Shown: in pieces, positions 50,100-59,378 of the stretch | Layout of the letters: each line of letters begins with the position of its first letter | Position numbering within the stretch: position 1 is the first letter of the stretch | Assembly (NCBI GenBank): GCA_963837105.1 | Contig: CAWIMG010000017.1 | Span: forward strand, 186,001-250,000 | DNA from: UBA9676 sp963837105 | GTDB taxonomy: Bacteria; Actinomycetota; Actinomycetes; Streptosporangiales; Streptosporangiaceae | Length of the DNA stretch: 64,000 nt | Direction of reading: 5' to 3' | Program-made: the position numbers and the translations under genes | Notes under the pieces: model-generated | Database searches by the model: none | The model's input: only the letters and a program-made list of their open reading frames with translations | What the model was told of the DNA's origin: nothing

Positions 50100-51494
50100 A
50101 TGGCAACCATCACCCAGGTACGGACGGCAGAGGCGGCCGGTTCGGGACTGGTCGGCTACCGGGAGACGCTGCGCACCCCCGGCGCGCTGGCCTTCGCCAT
50201 CCCGGGCGTGGTCGGCCGCATGCCGATGGCCATGCTCAGCCTTGCCCTGGTGATCCTGCTCACCGCCGTTACCGGGAGCTACGGCATCGCCGGCGCGGTC
50301 GCGGCTACCGCAGCGCTGATGTACGCGGTGGTGACCCCGCTGGCGGCCCGGCTCGCCGACCGGTATGGGCAGGCGAGGGTGCTGCGCCCGCAGGTGGCAG
50401 TGTTCGCGGCCGCCACCGGCGCGCTGGCGCTGTGCGCGATGGACCGGGCGCCGGTGTGGGCGCTGGCGGCGACCGGCGTGCTCAGCCGCGCCAGCATGCC
50501 CTCCCTCGGCCCCATGGTCCGCTCGCGCTGGAGCCGGCTGCTGGCCGGCACTGCCTTGCTGGATGCGGCGTTCTCGCTGGAGGGCATAGCCGACGAGCTG
50601 ATCTTCATCACCGGCCCGGTGCTGGTCGTGGCGCTGGCCGCTGGCTTCACACCGGTTGCTGGGGTACTGGTGACCGCCGCGCTCAGCGTGGCCGGTGTGG
50701 CGGGCCTGACCGCCCAGCGGCGCACCGAGCCACCGGCTGCGCCGGTCACCCGCACCTATGGGCCGGCGGTGCGCAGCCCCGGCCTGCGGGTGCTGATCGC
50801 GGTGACTATCTGCCTCGGTGCGCTGTTCGTCGCTGTCGACCTGGCCACCATTGCCTTCGCCGCCCATCACGGGGCCAAGGCTGCCGCTGGGCCCCTGCTG
50901 GGGCTGTATGGGCTGGGCAGCGCGATCGCCGGGGTGTGGTACGGGTCCCGGCGCTGGCAGGCTCCCCACTCCTCCCGGCTGATCACTGCCCTCGCGGCAA
51001 CCGTGCTGGGCGCCGCGCCGCTGGCCTTCATGCCGGGCCTCTGGCCTATGGCCGCCGCCATCACCGCCGCCGGGCTGGGCATCTCGGCGACCCTGGCCAG
51101 CTCCTACCGGGTCGCCGAGATGGCCGTCCCAGCCGGGCAGCGGACCGAGGCGATGTCATGGCTCACCACCGCGGCTGCCACCGGCACGGCTCTGGGCGCA
51201 CCCTTGGCGGGGCACCTGATCGACATTCACGGTGCGCCCGCCGGATATCTGTTCGCCTTCGCGGTGGGCCTGGCCGCCGTGGCAATCGCAGTGCTGCGCC
51301 GCCGTGTGCTTGCTCCCTCGCCGGGCCCAGGCCCGGGACACACCGACATGACCGCCTGCCACAGGTATCGCACACCAGCAAAGGTCACGAGCATGCGGGA
51401 CATCTTCCCGGGCGGGCCATCACGCTGGACGCTTCATCCCCGGCAGGGCCGGCCACCAGGTGAGCAAGCTCGCCGGGAAGCCGGACATACGTAA
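50100..51494 (+). CDS. MFS transporter
   Basis: 464 aa from the ATG at 50100 (GTG at 50082 in frame). Twelve hydrophobic helices, with the loop motif LAARLADRYGQARVL between helices 2 and 3 and GPMVRSRWSRLLAGTALLDAAFSLEGIADELIFITGPVL in the middle. This matches a group of actinobacterial MFS exporters. The tail after about residue 415 is hydrophilic. It is divergent from and probably controlled by the MocR regulator. The substrate is unknown. Confidence 0.9.
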   Translation: MATITQVRTAEAAGSGLVGYRETLRTPGALAFAIPGVVGRMPMAMLSLALVILLTAVTGSYGIAGAVAATAALMYAVVTPLAARLADRYGQARVLRPQVAVFAAATGALALCAMDRAPVWALAATGVLSRASMPSLGPMVRSRWSRLLAGTALLDAAFSLEGIADELIFITGPVLVVALAAGFTPVAGVLVTAALSVAGVAGLTAQRRTEPPAAPVTRTYGPAVRSPGLRVLIAVTICLGALFVAVDLATIAFAAHHGAKAAAGPLLGLYGLGSAIAGVWYGSRRWQAPHSSRLITALAATVLGAAPLAFMPGLWPMAAAITAAGLGISATLASSYRVAEMAVPAGQRTEAMSWLTTAAATGTALGAPLAGHLIDIHGAPAGYLFAFAVGLAAVAIAVLRRRVLAPSPGPGPGHTDMTACHRYRTPAKVTSMRDIFPGGPSRWTLHPRQGRPPGEQARREAGHT

Positions 51495-51529
51495 GCACAG
51501 GCAAGAACTAGCAGGCAGGAGGAGCCGTT

Positions 51530-51961
51530 ATGACCAGCACCAGCACGGCCACGGCCGATGAGGATCAGATCCGCGCCGTGATGGCGGACCGCGCGGACGC
51601 GATGCGGGAACGCGACGCCGGGCGGTTCACCGCCCACTACGCGCCGCAGATCGTCAAGTTCGACCTCCCACCGCCGCTGCAGTACACAGGACCGGCAGCC
51701 CGCGACGTCCAGGCGCTGCGCGCCTGGTTCGCCAGCCACCCCGGCCAGCGCATCGACTACGAAATCCGCGACCTGGCCGTCACGGCCGGCGGCGAGGTCG
51801 CATTCTGCCACAGCCTCAATCACATCGGCGGCGCCCTGTGGTTCAGGTCAACGATCGGGCTACGCAAGTCCGGCGGCCAGTGGAAGATCACCCACGAGCA
51901 CAACTCGACCCCGTTCTATATGGACGGCTCGGACAACGCAGCCCTCGACCTGCAGCCGTGA
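51530..51961 (+). CDS. NTF2-like / SnoaL-type protein
   Basis: 143 aa, ATG with AGGAGG upstream. DEDQIRAVMADRADAMRERDAGRFTAHYAPQIVKFDLPPPLQYTG ... GEVAFCHSLNHIGG ... TIGLRKSGGQWKITHEHNSTPFYM fits the YybH/SgcJ group of the cone-shaped NTF2-like fold. It is a ketosteroid-isomerase-like domain of uncertain activity. It is followed 26 bp later by an alpha/beta hydrolase gene, so the two are an operon. Confidence 0.9.
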   Translation: MTSTSTATADEDQIRAVMADRADAMRERDAGRFTAHYAPQIVKFDLPPPLQYTGPAARDVQALRAWFASHPGQRIDYEIRDLAVTAGGEVAFCHSLNHIGGALWFRSTIGLRKSGGQWKITHEHNSTPFYMDGSDNAALDLQP

Positions 51962-51987
51962 ACCGAGAACATAGAAAGGACGCTTCG

Positions 51988-52782
51988 ATGAACAGCACCG
52001 AAATCGGCCGAGTCACCTCCACCGACGGCACATCCCTCGCCTTCGAGCGCGTGGGCGAGGGCCCAGCGGTAATCCTGGTCGACGCGGCAGGGAACTTCCG
52101 CGGGTTCAGCCCGATGCCGGAGCTGGCCCAGGCGCTCGCGCCGGACTTCACGGTCTTCACCTATGACCGCCGCGGCAAGGGAGCCAGCACCGACACGCTG
52201 CCCTACGCCGTCGACCGGGAAATCGAGGACCTCCAGGCGCTCATCGACCTCGCCGGCGGGTCCGCGCACGTGCACGGGTTCTCGTCCGGGGCCACCCTCG
52301 CGCTGCTCGGGGCCGAACGGGCCATCGGTATCCGCAAGCTGTCCCTGCTCGAACCGCCGCTGCGGGTCGAAGACACGCCGCCACCCGCAGCCTCAGGCAT
52401 CAGCGGTGAGGTCGCCAAGCTCATCGTCACGGGCCGCCGCGGGGAAGCGTACGAGCACTGGCTGCGGGGCATCGGTGTGCCAGCCGAGATGATCACCGGG
52501 ATGCGCCAGGGCTCCCTGTGGCCCGCGCTGGAGGCCACCGCGCACACGCTGATCTACGACAGCCTCATCCCCGGCTCACTGCCCCCGGACCGGCTGGCCG
52601 CCATCAGCACCCCCGCCCTCGTGGTGGCCAGCGAAGGCAGCGACGAACGGCTGCGCAACTGGGCCCAAGGAGTCGCTGAGGCCCTACCGAACGCTTCGGC
52701 GCTGTTCCTGCCCGGCACCTGGCACGGGGTAGCCGCCGAACACCTCGCACCGGCGCTGGCAGAGTTCTACACCGCCCGGTAA
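51988..52782 (+). CDS. Alpha/beta hydrolase
   Basis: 264 aa, ATG at 51988 with AAAGGA upstream. The oxyanion stretch is VDAAGNFRGF, the nucleophile elbow is GFSSGATLALL (Ser), an acidic residue lies in the region VVASEGSDERL, and the catalytic His is in GTWHGVAAEHLAP. The protein is short and single-domain, of the esterase/epoxide-hydrolase type. Its neighbours are an NTF2-like gene upstream and an ABM gene downstream, a set often seen in actinobacterial detoxification operons. Confidence 0.92.
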   Translation: MNSTEIGRVTSTDGTSLAFERVGEGPAVILVDAAGNFRGFSPMPELAQALAPDFTVFTYDRRGKGASTDTLPYAVDREIEDLQALIDLAGGSAHVHGFSSGATLALLGAERAIGIRKLSLLEPPLRVEDTPPPAASGISGEVAKLIVTGRRGEAYEHWLRGIGVPAEMITGMRQGSLWPALEATAHTLIYDSLIPGSLPPDRLAAISTPALVVASEGSDERLRNWAQGVAEALPNASALFLPGTWHGVAAEHLAPALAEFYTAR

Positions 52783-52952
52783 GCCGCCCCAGCCGCCGCT
52801 GTCCCGGCGGGCTGCGTCCTGCGCCGACCAGTAGCAACACCCGCAGCCAGACACCCGCGGCCCGGCCGGTGAGTCCGCCATCCCAAGGTCACACCGGGGT
52901 GCACGACAGGACAAACAGCGACCGGGCAACCAGCAAGAAAGGACCACTGCTC

Positions 52953-53303
52953 ATGATCCTGATAGAGCTCATCTTTGACGCGCCGCCCGATTCATATGAC
53001 AACGTTGCCGAGCTTGCTCGCCGGACGACGGCCGCGACGAACCGGGAGAACGGCTGCATTCTCTACCGCTTCACCACCGACCTCGACCACCCGAGCCGGT
53101 TCATTCTGACCGAACTGTGGGAAAGCGAAGAACACCTGAAAGCACATTTCGCAGGCCAAGCATTCAAGAACTTCTGGGCCGAACTGCCCCCGGAGGTAAC
53201 TTCGTCAGCAGCACAGCATGGGATGGGCTTGCCGCCTACGTCCCGCCCAGCCCAGCCCGCACCCCTCCCCAGTTGCCCGTGCCGAGGCCTCGCCATAACA
53301 CCT
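52953..53303 (+). pseudogene. Putative quinol monooxygenase (ABM family), frameshifted
   Basis: It starts MILIELIFDAPPDSYDNVAELARRTTAATNRENGCILYRFTTDLDHPSRFILTELWESEEHLKAHFAGQAFKNFWAELPP, a normal ABM domain. After a five-C run near 53190, the natural continuation GGNFVSSTAWDGLAAYVPP is in another frame. Adding one C would join the parts perfectly. The rejoined frame ends just inside the neighbouring IS. It may be a real mutation or a homopolymer sequencing error. Confidence 0.8.
53263..53300. repeat. 38-bp direct repeat, left copy (flanks IS at 53301)
   Basis: A perfect 38-bp match to 54975-55012, beginning ccctccccagttgcccgtgc and ending cgccataaca. The two copies abut both ends of the IS exactly. 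The left copy lies in the 3' part of the monooxygenase reading frame. Confidence 0.9.
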
Positions 53304-54974
53304 GACTTGTGACACGATTGGCGCTCCGGAGCCCGGGCGGGGCGCTGACCTGCTGGTTTTCGGCTCCTGAGAATTGAAGTTGTGCACTAAGCCGGGGCCG
53401 TAGAGTGGCCCGGTGCCGTACGTGCGGACGGTGAGGACAGCGTCGGGCGCCACGGCGGTGCAGATCGTGTGGTCCTCGCACCGGGGCTCGCGGGATATCG
53501 AGCACCTCGGGTCGGCGCACGACGAGGCGGGGCTGGAGCTGCTGAAGGCCGCGGCGCGGCAGCGGCTGGTGGCCGGGCAGGGCGTGCTGGACCTGGGCCT
53601 GGAGGCGACGGAAGCCGGCCAGGCGGGGTCGTGGCGGTGGGCCGCTGCCGATCACGGCGGCGCGGATGGGCTGCCTGCTCGATGCCCTGTCGCATGCTTA
53701 TGGCCAGCTGGGCTTTGACCGGGCGGCTCGCGGCGATGAGGTGTTCGCCCAGCTGGTGCTGGCCCGGATCATCGAGCCGGTGAGCAAGCTGGACAGCCTG
53801 CGGGTGCTGGACGAGGCCGGCGCCGCGGCGCCGTCCTACCGGACGCTGATGCGCCGCCTGCCCGCCTATGCCAAGGACGCCTGGCGGCAGGAGATCTCGG
53901 CCGCGTGCGCGGCGCACGCCAGGCTCGGGCCCGCCAGCCTGGTGCTCTATGACGTGAGCACGCTGTATTTCGAGATCGACGAGGGCGACGGGTTCCGGGA
54001 GAGCGGGTTCTCCAAGGAGCGGCGGCTGGAGCCGCAAATCACTATAGGCCTGCTCACCGGTGCCGACGGGTTCCCGCTCATGGTCTCCGCGTTCGAGGGC
54101 AACCGGGCGGAGACCAAGACGATGCTGCCGGTGATCGAGGCGTTCATGGCCGCGCACCAGCTCCCCGACGTGACCGTGGTCGCGGACGCCGGGATGGTGT
54201 CGGAGGCGAACCAGAAGGAGATCGAGGCCGCGGGCCTGTCGTTCATCCTTGGGGCGAAGATCCCGCTCGTGCCCTACGTGGTGAAGCAGTGGCGGCGCGA
54301 GCACCCCGGCGAGGACATGCCCGACGGGCTCATCTTGACCCAGCCGTGGCCCGCCGGGCCGGACAGCGGCCGCCGGGATCAGGTCATCTACTACCAGTAC
54401 CGCCACGACCGGGCCCGGCGGACGCTGCGCGGGATCGATGAGCAGGTCAAGAAGGCCGAGCAGGCCGTCAAGGGAAAGGCTCCGGTCAAGCGGAACCGGT
54501 TCATCCAGCTGTCCGGCGGCACCCGGTCGGTGAACCGGGAGCTCGAGGCCAAGGCGAGGGCGCTCGCGGGCCTGAAGGGCTACGTCACCAACCTGGCCGC
54601 CTGCCCTGACGGCACCCCCGTCACGCCCGAGTTCGTGATCGGCTCCTACCACCAGCTTTATGAGATCGAGCGGTCATTCCGGATGTCCAAGCACGACCTG
54701 CAGGCCCGGCCGATCTACCACCACCTGCGCGACTCCATCGAGGCCCATCTCACCATCGTCTTCGCGGCCCTGGCCGTCAGCCGCTGGATCGAGCACCGGA
54801 CCGGCTGGTCAGTCAAGAGATTCGTCAAGACCGCCCGCCGCTACCGCACGATCGAGATCCAGGCCGGGACACGCGTCATCACCGCGGCCGACCCCCTGCC
54901 CGACGACCTCCGCGAGGCTCTCGGCCGCATCCACGCGCGCGGAACCGGTGCGCACTAACGTGTCACAAGTCAGG
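53301..54974 (+). mobile_element. IS1634-like insertion sequence (copy C), 1674 bp, with 38-bp flanking repeats
   Basis: Perfect 16-bp terminal inverted repeats: CCTGACTTGTGACACG at the left and its complement at 54959-54974. The element is flanked by the 38-bp direct repeats. The transposase gene fills it but is frameshifted near its 5' end. Its termini are unlike those of the other two IS1634-like elements, so it is a separate subgroup. Confidence 0.9.
53413..54958 (+). pseudogene. IS1634-family transposase, frameshifted (copy C)
   Basis: The first frame (53413 to about 53635) reads YVRTVRTASGATAVQIVWSSHRGSRDIEHLGSAHDEAGLELLKAAARQRL. The second frame takes over at about 53642 with PLPITAARMGCLLDALSHAYGQLGFDRAA and runs to 54958 with DDE features (LVLYDVSTLYFEIDEGD, VVADAGMVSEANQKE, IGSYHQLYEIERSFRMSKHDL). 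The shift lies in a G-rich stretch (53620-53642). Programmed frameshifting is not usual for this family, so a mutation or sequencing error is more likely. Confidence 0.82.
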
Positions 54975-55012
54975 CCCTCCCCAGTTGCCCGTGCCGAGGC
55001 CTCGCCATAACA
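54975..55012. repeat. 38-bp direct repeat, right copy
   Basis: Identical to 53263-53300. It follows the IS right end without a gap. If it is a target duplication it is far longer than the roughly 4-12 bp normal for IS4/IS1634 relatives. Confidence 0.9.
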
Positions 55013-55469
55013 GGCTGGCGCAACCGCACAGGCCTAGCACGCAAGGCCCTGCCCAGAAACCCTGGGCTGCCCGCAACTACTCACCCTGCTCCGTAGCTTG
55101 CAGCTGCCGGCTGTCAGCCATTGCCGCCCAGCCCAGCCACGCACCCTCGGGCCTCTTGCAGGCATCGATGAGCAGCCGACGCGTGCCAGCGCGGACCTGA
55201 GCGCGGAATCAAGTCCCGGCCGCGTGTCAACGGCATCCGAAAACTGATCCACTTCCGGCACCCAAGTGCCACGCCGGGGTCAGTTTTCACGTGCCGCCGA
55301 CACCGCGAACGCAGAATGGGCTGATATGCACCTGATCGCCCACCAAGCCAGCATGACTGCCAGCCGCTCCGAGTCGGCGTTAGGCGCGACTGATCACCGA
55401 ACAGGCTGGCCGCCCTCCGGGCATGAGCCCGTCAGGCATTGAGGCAAGTTCGCAGGTTTAGTTCAAGTC
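55013..55469. repeat. Intergenic stretch with dispersed repeat
   Basis: No gene recognised. 55359-55378 equals 21582-21601 (20 bp). 55377-55446 aligns with 44154-44224. The overlap of the two matches suggests a longer repeat unit of which only parts survive at the other loci. Confidence 0.55.
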
Positions 55470-55730
55470 CCGGGAACCCAGCCCGCACTGTCGGCTTGGG
55501 AGACTTTGCCCGGCACTACGATGATTCGCGCGGAGTCGCCCGCATCTGCCAGATGAGCCTGAACGATGGCGTCTGGAAGCTGTGGCGTGAGGCGCCCGGC
55601 TTCTGGCAGCGCTGCGCCGGGGTGTTCTCCGGCGACGGCAGGACGATCAAGGGCGCCTGGGGAGGGCCCAGGTGAAGGGTCGCAGCGGGAGCACGGCCTT
55701 GACCTGAACTACACACGGCCCGGGTAACTG
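55470..55730 (+). pseudogene. Remnant of a DUF1579-like protein (C-terminal half)
   Basis: FARHYDDSRGVARICQMSLNDGVWKLWREAPGFWQRCAGVFSGDGRTIKGAW matches the C-terminal half of small lipocalin-like DUF1579 proteins. The frame ends at 55675. The expected ending (EHGLDLNYTRPG, stop at 55728) continues in a different frame. The N-terminal half is missing. A dead gene fragment. Confidence 0.6.
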
Positions 55731-55784
55731 GTCCGTGGCCAGAGATGGGACCGGCGCGATCCAGCGGCAGCGAAAGGGGTGATC

Positions 55785-56930
55785 ATGGACCCGTTGATTG
55801 ATCCTGGGGAGTATGCGGCGCTTGCCTATTGCATCTATCTGAACCAGGCCTCGCTGGGGCTGATACCTCGCGCTTCGCTGGAGGCGAGCGTCCGGTTCCT
55901 GGCCGAGGTGGCCCAGCATGGCAACCTCCGCCTGTCCGACCAGGCCGAGGCAACGGTGCTGGACGGGCTGCGCACGGCCGCGGCTGAGCTACTCGGCGCG
56001 CCGGTGGCGTCGGTCGCGGTGGTGGGCGGGGCCAGCGAGGGCCTGGGCCAGCTTGCCGCGCTGTTGTCCAGCGCGGGGGGTGAGGTGGTCTTGGTGGCCA
56101 GCGACTTCCCCAGCGTGACCTACCCGTGGCTGGCCGCCCGGGACCGGCTGGGCATGCACATCCGCTGGGTTCGCGACATCCCGGCCCGTGACCTCACGCT
56201 CTCGCTGGGCGATGCCATCAGCGAACGGACAACGGCCGTGTGCGTCAGCGCGGTTCAGTTCGCCACTGGCAGCCAGGTCGATGTCGCGGCCCTGGTGGCG
56301 TGCGCCCGGGACGTGGGCGCCCGGGTGGTGGTCGATGTGACCCAGATGGCCGGTGCCGCCCCGGTCACCATGACGCAGTGGGGAGTGGACGCCCTGGTGT
56401 GCAGCGGCTACAAGTGGCTGTCCGCACCGTCCGGCGTTGCGCTGCTCGCCATTACCGGGAACCTGGCGGCGGCCACCCCCGTGATCGTTGGCTGGAAAGG
56501 CAGCGCCACACCGTTCGACTTCACCCCGCAGGAACTGTCTCTGGCCGCTGACGCCCGCAGGTTCGAACTGTCGACCATGTCCTACAGCGCCGCCGTGGGC
56601 CTGCTCAGCTCGATCAAGCTGCTCACCGGCATCGGGCTGACGGCGATCAGCGAGCACGCCAGCCGGCTGGCGGCCGATCTGGCCGAACAGGCCGCGCCGC
56701 TGGGATGGGCGCCCTACCGGGTGCCAGGTGAGCGTTCCGCAAGCGGGCACATCGTCTCACTCAGGCACCCCGCTGCCGCGGCCGGCCAGGTGCAGGCCGC
56801 GCTGGCGAGCCAGCACCAAATCCATACCAGCTCCCGCGCCGGCGGTATCCGGGTATCCCTGCACGCCTACAACAGCAGCCACGACATCCGCGCCCTCACA
56901 CAAGCGCTCTCCACCGTCGGCCCACGCTAG
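55785..56930 (+). CDS. Class-V aminotransferase-fold PLP-dependent enzyme
   Basis: 381 aa from the ATG at 55785, with AAAGGGG seven bases upstream. It begins with IYLNQASLGLIPRASLEA, shows the cofactor-binding region VVGGASEGLGQLAALL and carries the Schiff-base Lys in VDALVCSGYKWLSAPSGVALL. It resembles cysteine desulfurase/isopenicillin N epimerase-like enzymes. No desulfurase Cys loop is evident, so an epimerase, lyase or aminotransferase role is more likely than sulfur transfer. It is intact between a pseudogene and an IS. Confidence 0.88.
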   Translation: MDPLIDPGEYAALAYCIYLNQASLGLIPRASLEASVRFLAEVAQHGNLRLSDQAEATVLDGLRTAAAELLGAPVASVAVVGGASEGLGQLAALLSSAGGEVVLVASDFPSVTYPWLAARDRLGMHIRWVRDIPARDLTLSLGDAISERTTAVCVSAVQFATGSQVDVAALVACARDVGARVVVDVTQMAGAAPVTMTQWGVDALVCSGYKWLSAPSGVALLAITGNLAAATPVIVGWKGSATPFDFTPQELSLAADARRFELSTMSYSAAVGLLSSIKLLTGIGLTAISEHASRLAADLAEQAAPLGWAPYRVPGERSASGHIVSLRHPAAAAGQVQAALASQHQIHTSSRAGGIRVSLHAYNSSHDIRALTQALSTVGPR

Positions 56931-57073
56931 GCGGCCAGCGCTCCCCGTCTCGCCCTCCCGGCGAAGGCACCAACCAGCCACGCGGCGAAATCCTCCGCCA
57001 GATCTCGCCAGCTCGCGGCCTCGCCTTGGCGCGAACGCCGTAACCGGCCATGACCTCGCACAGCGATCGCTAA

Positions 57074-59073
57074 CCCGAAGTTACGACCGATTGGGTGGGG
57101 TTTCTCGCTCTGACCAGGCCTTTTGCCGTGCTGCCGGATGGGTGTTCTGGCTACTTCAGGGTGAGCGGGACGGGGACGCCGATGAGCTCGAACGCCTGGC
57201 GCTGGCCGGGGGTGGGTTCTGCGAGCATGGGGACGGTCGCGGCAGCGCCGGCGAACCGGACGTCGTTGCGGGTGAGTGTGGCCATGTGGGCGAGCAGGCC
57301 GCGGAAGCCGCGGACGGGCCGGCCGTGCTCGCCGGCCTGGCGGGAGGCCTTGGCTTGCGCCTGGCCGGAGCGCTGGGCGGGGGCGACCGGGTTCGCTGCC
57401 TGGGGCGGGTTCTGGTCGGTGAAGGTCAGCGGCGCCCAGGCGCGGCGCAGGTGCCAGGTGAGGTAGCAGGCGAGCATGCAGATCAGCACGTGTGCCTTGA
57501 CGCGTTCTTCGAGGCGGTGGAACACCGGCCGCAGGTCCAGGTCGTCGGACTTGATGTGCCGGAAGTCCCGCTCGAGGTGGCGGAGGTTCTTGTAGGCGGT
57601 GACGACGGCCGGGGCGTTCAGCTGGCTGGCGGGGACGGGGGTGCGGAGCACGTAGAACCCGTCCAGGGCGGCTTCGGCGTCGATCTGGTCCCGGATGCGC
57701 CGCACCGTCAGGGTGGTATCGGTGATCTGCACGTCGAAGTGCTTGCCGGTCTTGTATTTGCCGATGACCTTGCCGGCGGCGACGCCGACCGGCCCGGCGC
57801 CGGCCAGCGTCCCGGCCTGGACGCGGGCGATGATGGGGGCGAGCAGCTTCTCGGTGGCGGCGAGCAGGTCCTCGCGCTTGCGGGCCCGCTCGGCGGCCAG
57901 CACCGGATTGCGGCAGGCGATCAGCCGTTCGCCGGGATAGTCCGGGTGGCTGATCTCCGCCAGGTCCTGCTCGTCGAACAGGGACATCTGCAGCGGGCCG
58001 CCGCCGGCCATCAGCTTGGCGATGGCCGGGGCGCGCAGCGCGGTGATCCACCCGTAGCGGTCCCGGGCTTCCAGTTCGGTCCCGTCCCCGGCGGTGTTCA
58101 GCGCCTCGATCCGTGCCTTGGTGATCATGCCGCGGTCCCCGACCATCACCATGCTGGCCAGCCCGAACTTCTCCCGGGTGACTTTGACGATCTCGGTGAA
58201 CGCGGCCGGGTCGCCGGTGTTGCCGGGGAACACCCGCACCGCGGCCAGGCCGGCCGGGTCGGTGAGCAGCCCATACTCGATCTGCAGCCGGCCCTTCTTG
58301 CCGTCGCGGGAGTAGCCGCGGGCGGCCAGCGGGCAGTGTGAGCCTTCCAGCCACGAGCTGGACAGGTCGAACAGCGCCATCCGGCCCGGGTTCGCCTCCG
58401 GGCCCAGGTGCCGGGCCGCCAGCTTCGCCTCGATGGCATCCTGCCGCGCGGCCAGCCAGTCCATGGCCGCATAGACCTGGTCAGTGGACGCCTCCGCGAC
58501 ACCGAGGTCCTCGCCCAGCGTCACATCGGCCCACCAGGCCAGCGTGGCCAGTTTCGAGCCGGGCGCCACCACGCGGGAGACGATCAGCGCCATGGCCAGG
58601 TCCCGTTCCCGGCCTGCCGGGCCGAGCAGCCCCGGCAGGCTCAGCTTGGACGCCATGGCCCAGGCCGCGGCGACGTGGCCGTGCGGCACCGACCGCACGA
58701 TCGCCGCCGCGTTCCTGGCCGGCACCAGCGCCGTGCCTTTCAGCGCCGCCTCGATAACATCGACCACCTCATCGGGCAGCCCAGACAAGTTGGCCAGGGT
58801 CTCGTGCCGGACCCTGGCACCGTCGCGGTAGGTGCGCCGCAGGTACCGCGACTCGTAGTCGCGGCGCCGCCCCTGCTTATCCACATGGCTGCTGTGGATC
58901 CTGGCCACATGCATCGCCACCGCGGGCCGGCTCATAGCCACAACTATACGGCGTAATGCCTCTCAAACGACACGCAACACACCGACTATTTTGGCTACAG
59001 CCACGAGGCTGTAACAGCTACCCATCGCAGGTCAGCGCAAAGATCTCTACAGAGAGTCACAGCAACTTCGGGC
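57074..59073 (-). mobile_element. IS1634-family insertion sequence (copy B), 2000 bp
   Basis: The ends are CCCGAAGTTAC (left) and, reverse-complemented, CCCGAAGTTGC (right). The target duplication CTAA lies at 57070-57073 and 59074-59077. Same end motif as copy A and a CTA-type target, so it is the same subgroup in a divergent version. Orientation is opposite to copy A. Confidence 0.87.
57151..58941 (-). CDS. IS1634-family transposase (copy B)
   Basis: 596 aa (internal Met at 58914 gives 587). HVARIHSSHVDKQGRRRDYESRYLRRTYRDGARVRHETLANLSGLPDEVVDVIEAALKG is homologous to copy A's N-terminus. The DDE core includes ALFDLSSSWLEGSHCPLA, MVMVGDRGMI and YKNLRHLERDFRHIK. Full length. Sequence divergence from copy A is substantial, so it did not arise by recent transposition of copy A. 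Confidence 0.95.
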   Translation of the reverse strand: MAMSRPAVAMHVARIHSSHVDKQGRRRDYESRYLRRTYRDGARVRHETLANLSGLPDEVVDVIEAALKGTALVPARNAAAIVRSVPHGHVAAAWAMASKLSLPGLLGPAGRERDLAMALIVSRVVAPGSKLATLAWWADVTLGEDLGVAEASTDQVYAAMDWLAARQDAIEAKLAARHLGPEANPGRMALFDLSSSWLEGSHCPLAARGYSRDGKKGRLQIEYGLLTDPAGLAAVRVFPGNTGDPAAFTEIVKVTREKFGLASMVMVGDRGMITKARIEALNTAGDGTELEARDRYGWITALRAPAIAKLMAGGGPLQMSLFDEQDLAEISHPDYPGERLIACRNPVLAAERARKREDLLAATEKLLAPIIARVQAGTLAGAGPVGVAAGKVIGKYKTGKHFDVQITDTTLTVRRIRDQIDAEAALDGFYVLRTPVPASQLNAPAVVTAYKNLRHLERDFRHIKSDDLDLRPVFHRLEERVKAHVLICMLACYLTWHLRRAWAPLTFTDQNPPQAANPVAPAQRSGQAQAKASRQAGEHGRPVRGFRGLLAHMATLTRNDVRFAGAAATVPMLAEPTPGQRQAFELIGVPVPLTLK

Positions 59074-59077
59074 TAAC

Positions 59078-59378
59078 CGCCGCTATGCGCGCCGGTTCGC
59101 CTATGACGGGAGCCATCTGCGGTCCGCGCAGAGCGGGCCAATCTGGGCGTGCCCACGGTTGACTGCCGACGCTTGGTCCCAGCCACGGCCTGGCGCAGTT
59201 CCGTAGTCTGCGGCTTCACGAATCCAGGACTGCGGCGACAGCTTCGATCTCCACGAACTGGAGTCACCGCGACAGACCTGGGACGATGCGTGCCGTTCAT
59301 CAGGCGGATCACGGCTCCGGGCAACGCCTCGCGCCGTCCAGCGGATGCAGGCGTGCGCGTCCCTCCGCCGGTGATCGC
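59078..59378. other. Intergenic stretch
   Basis: 300 bp after IS copy B without a gene I can support. The motif CCGCCGCTATGCGCG at 59081 matches 48531. Confidence 0.4.

Noticed and set aside
53263..55012. Two 38-bp repeats as CRISPR repeats or attL/attR
   Set aside because: Only two copies, exactly abutting an IS with its own inverted repeats. No cas genes or integrase.
55400..55490. Possible tRNA near a TTCAAGTCCCGGG motif
   Set aside because: No cloverleaf can be formed around it. It is part of the dispersed repeat context.
55439..55675. A genuine 78-aa protein gene
   Set aside because: The sequence is the C-terminal half of a larger DUF1579-like protein, and its natural end continues in another frame, so it is a remnant.
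57095..57466. Plus-strand frames opposite IS copy B transposase
   Set aside because: Shadows of the transposase gene on the other strand.
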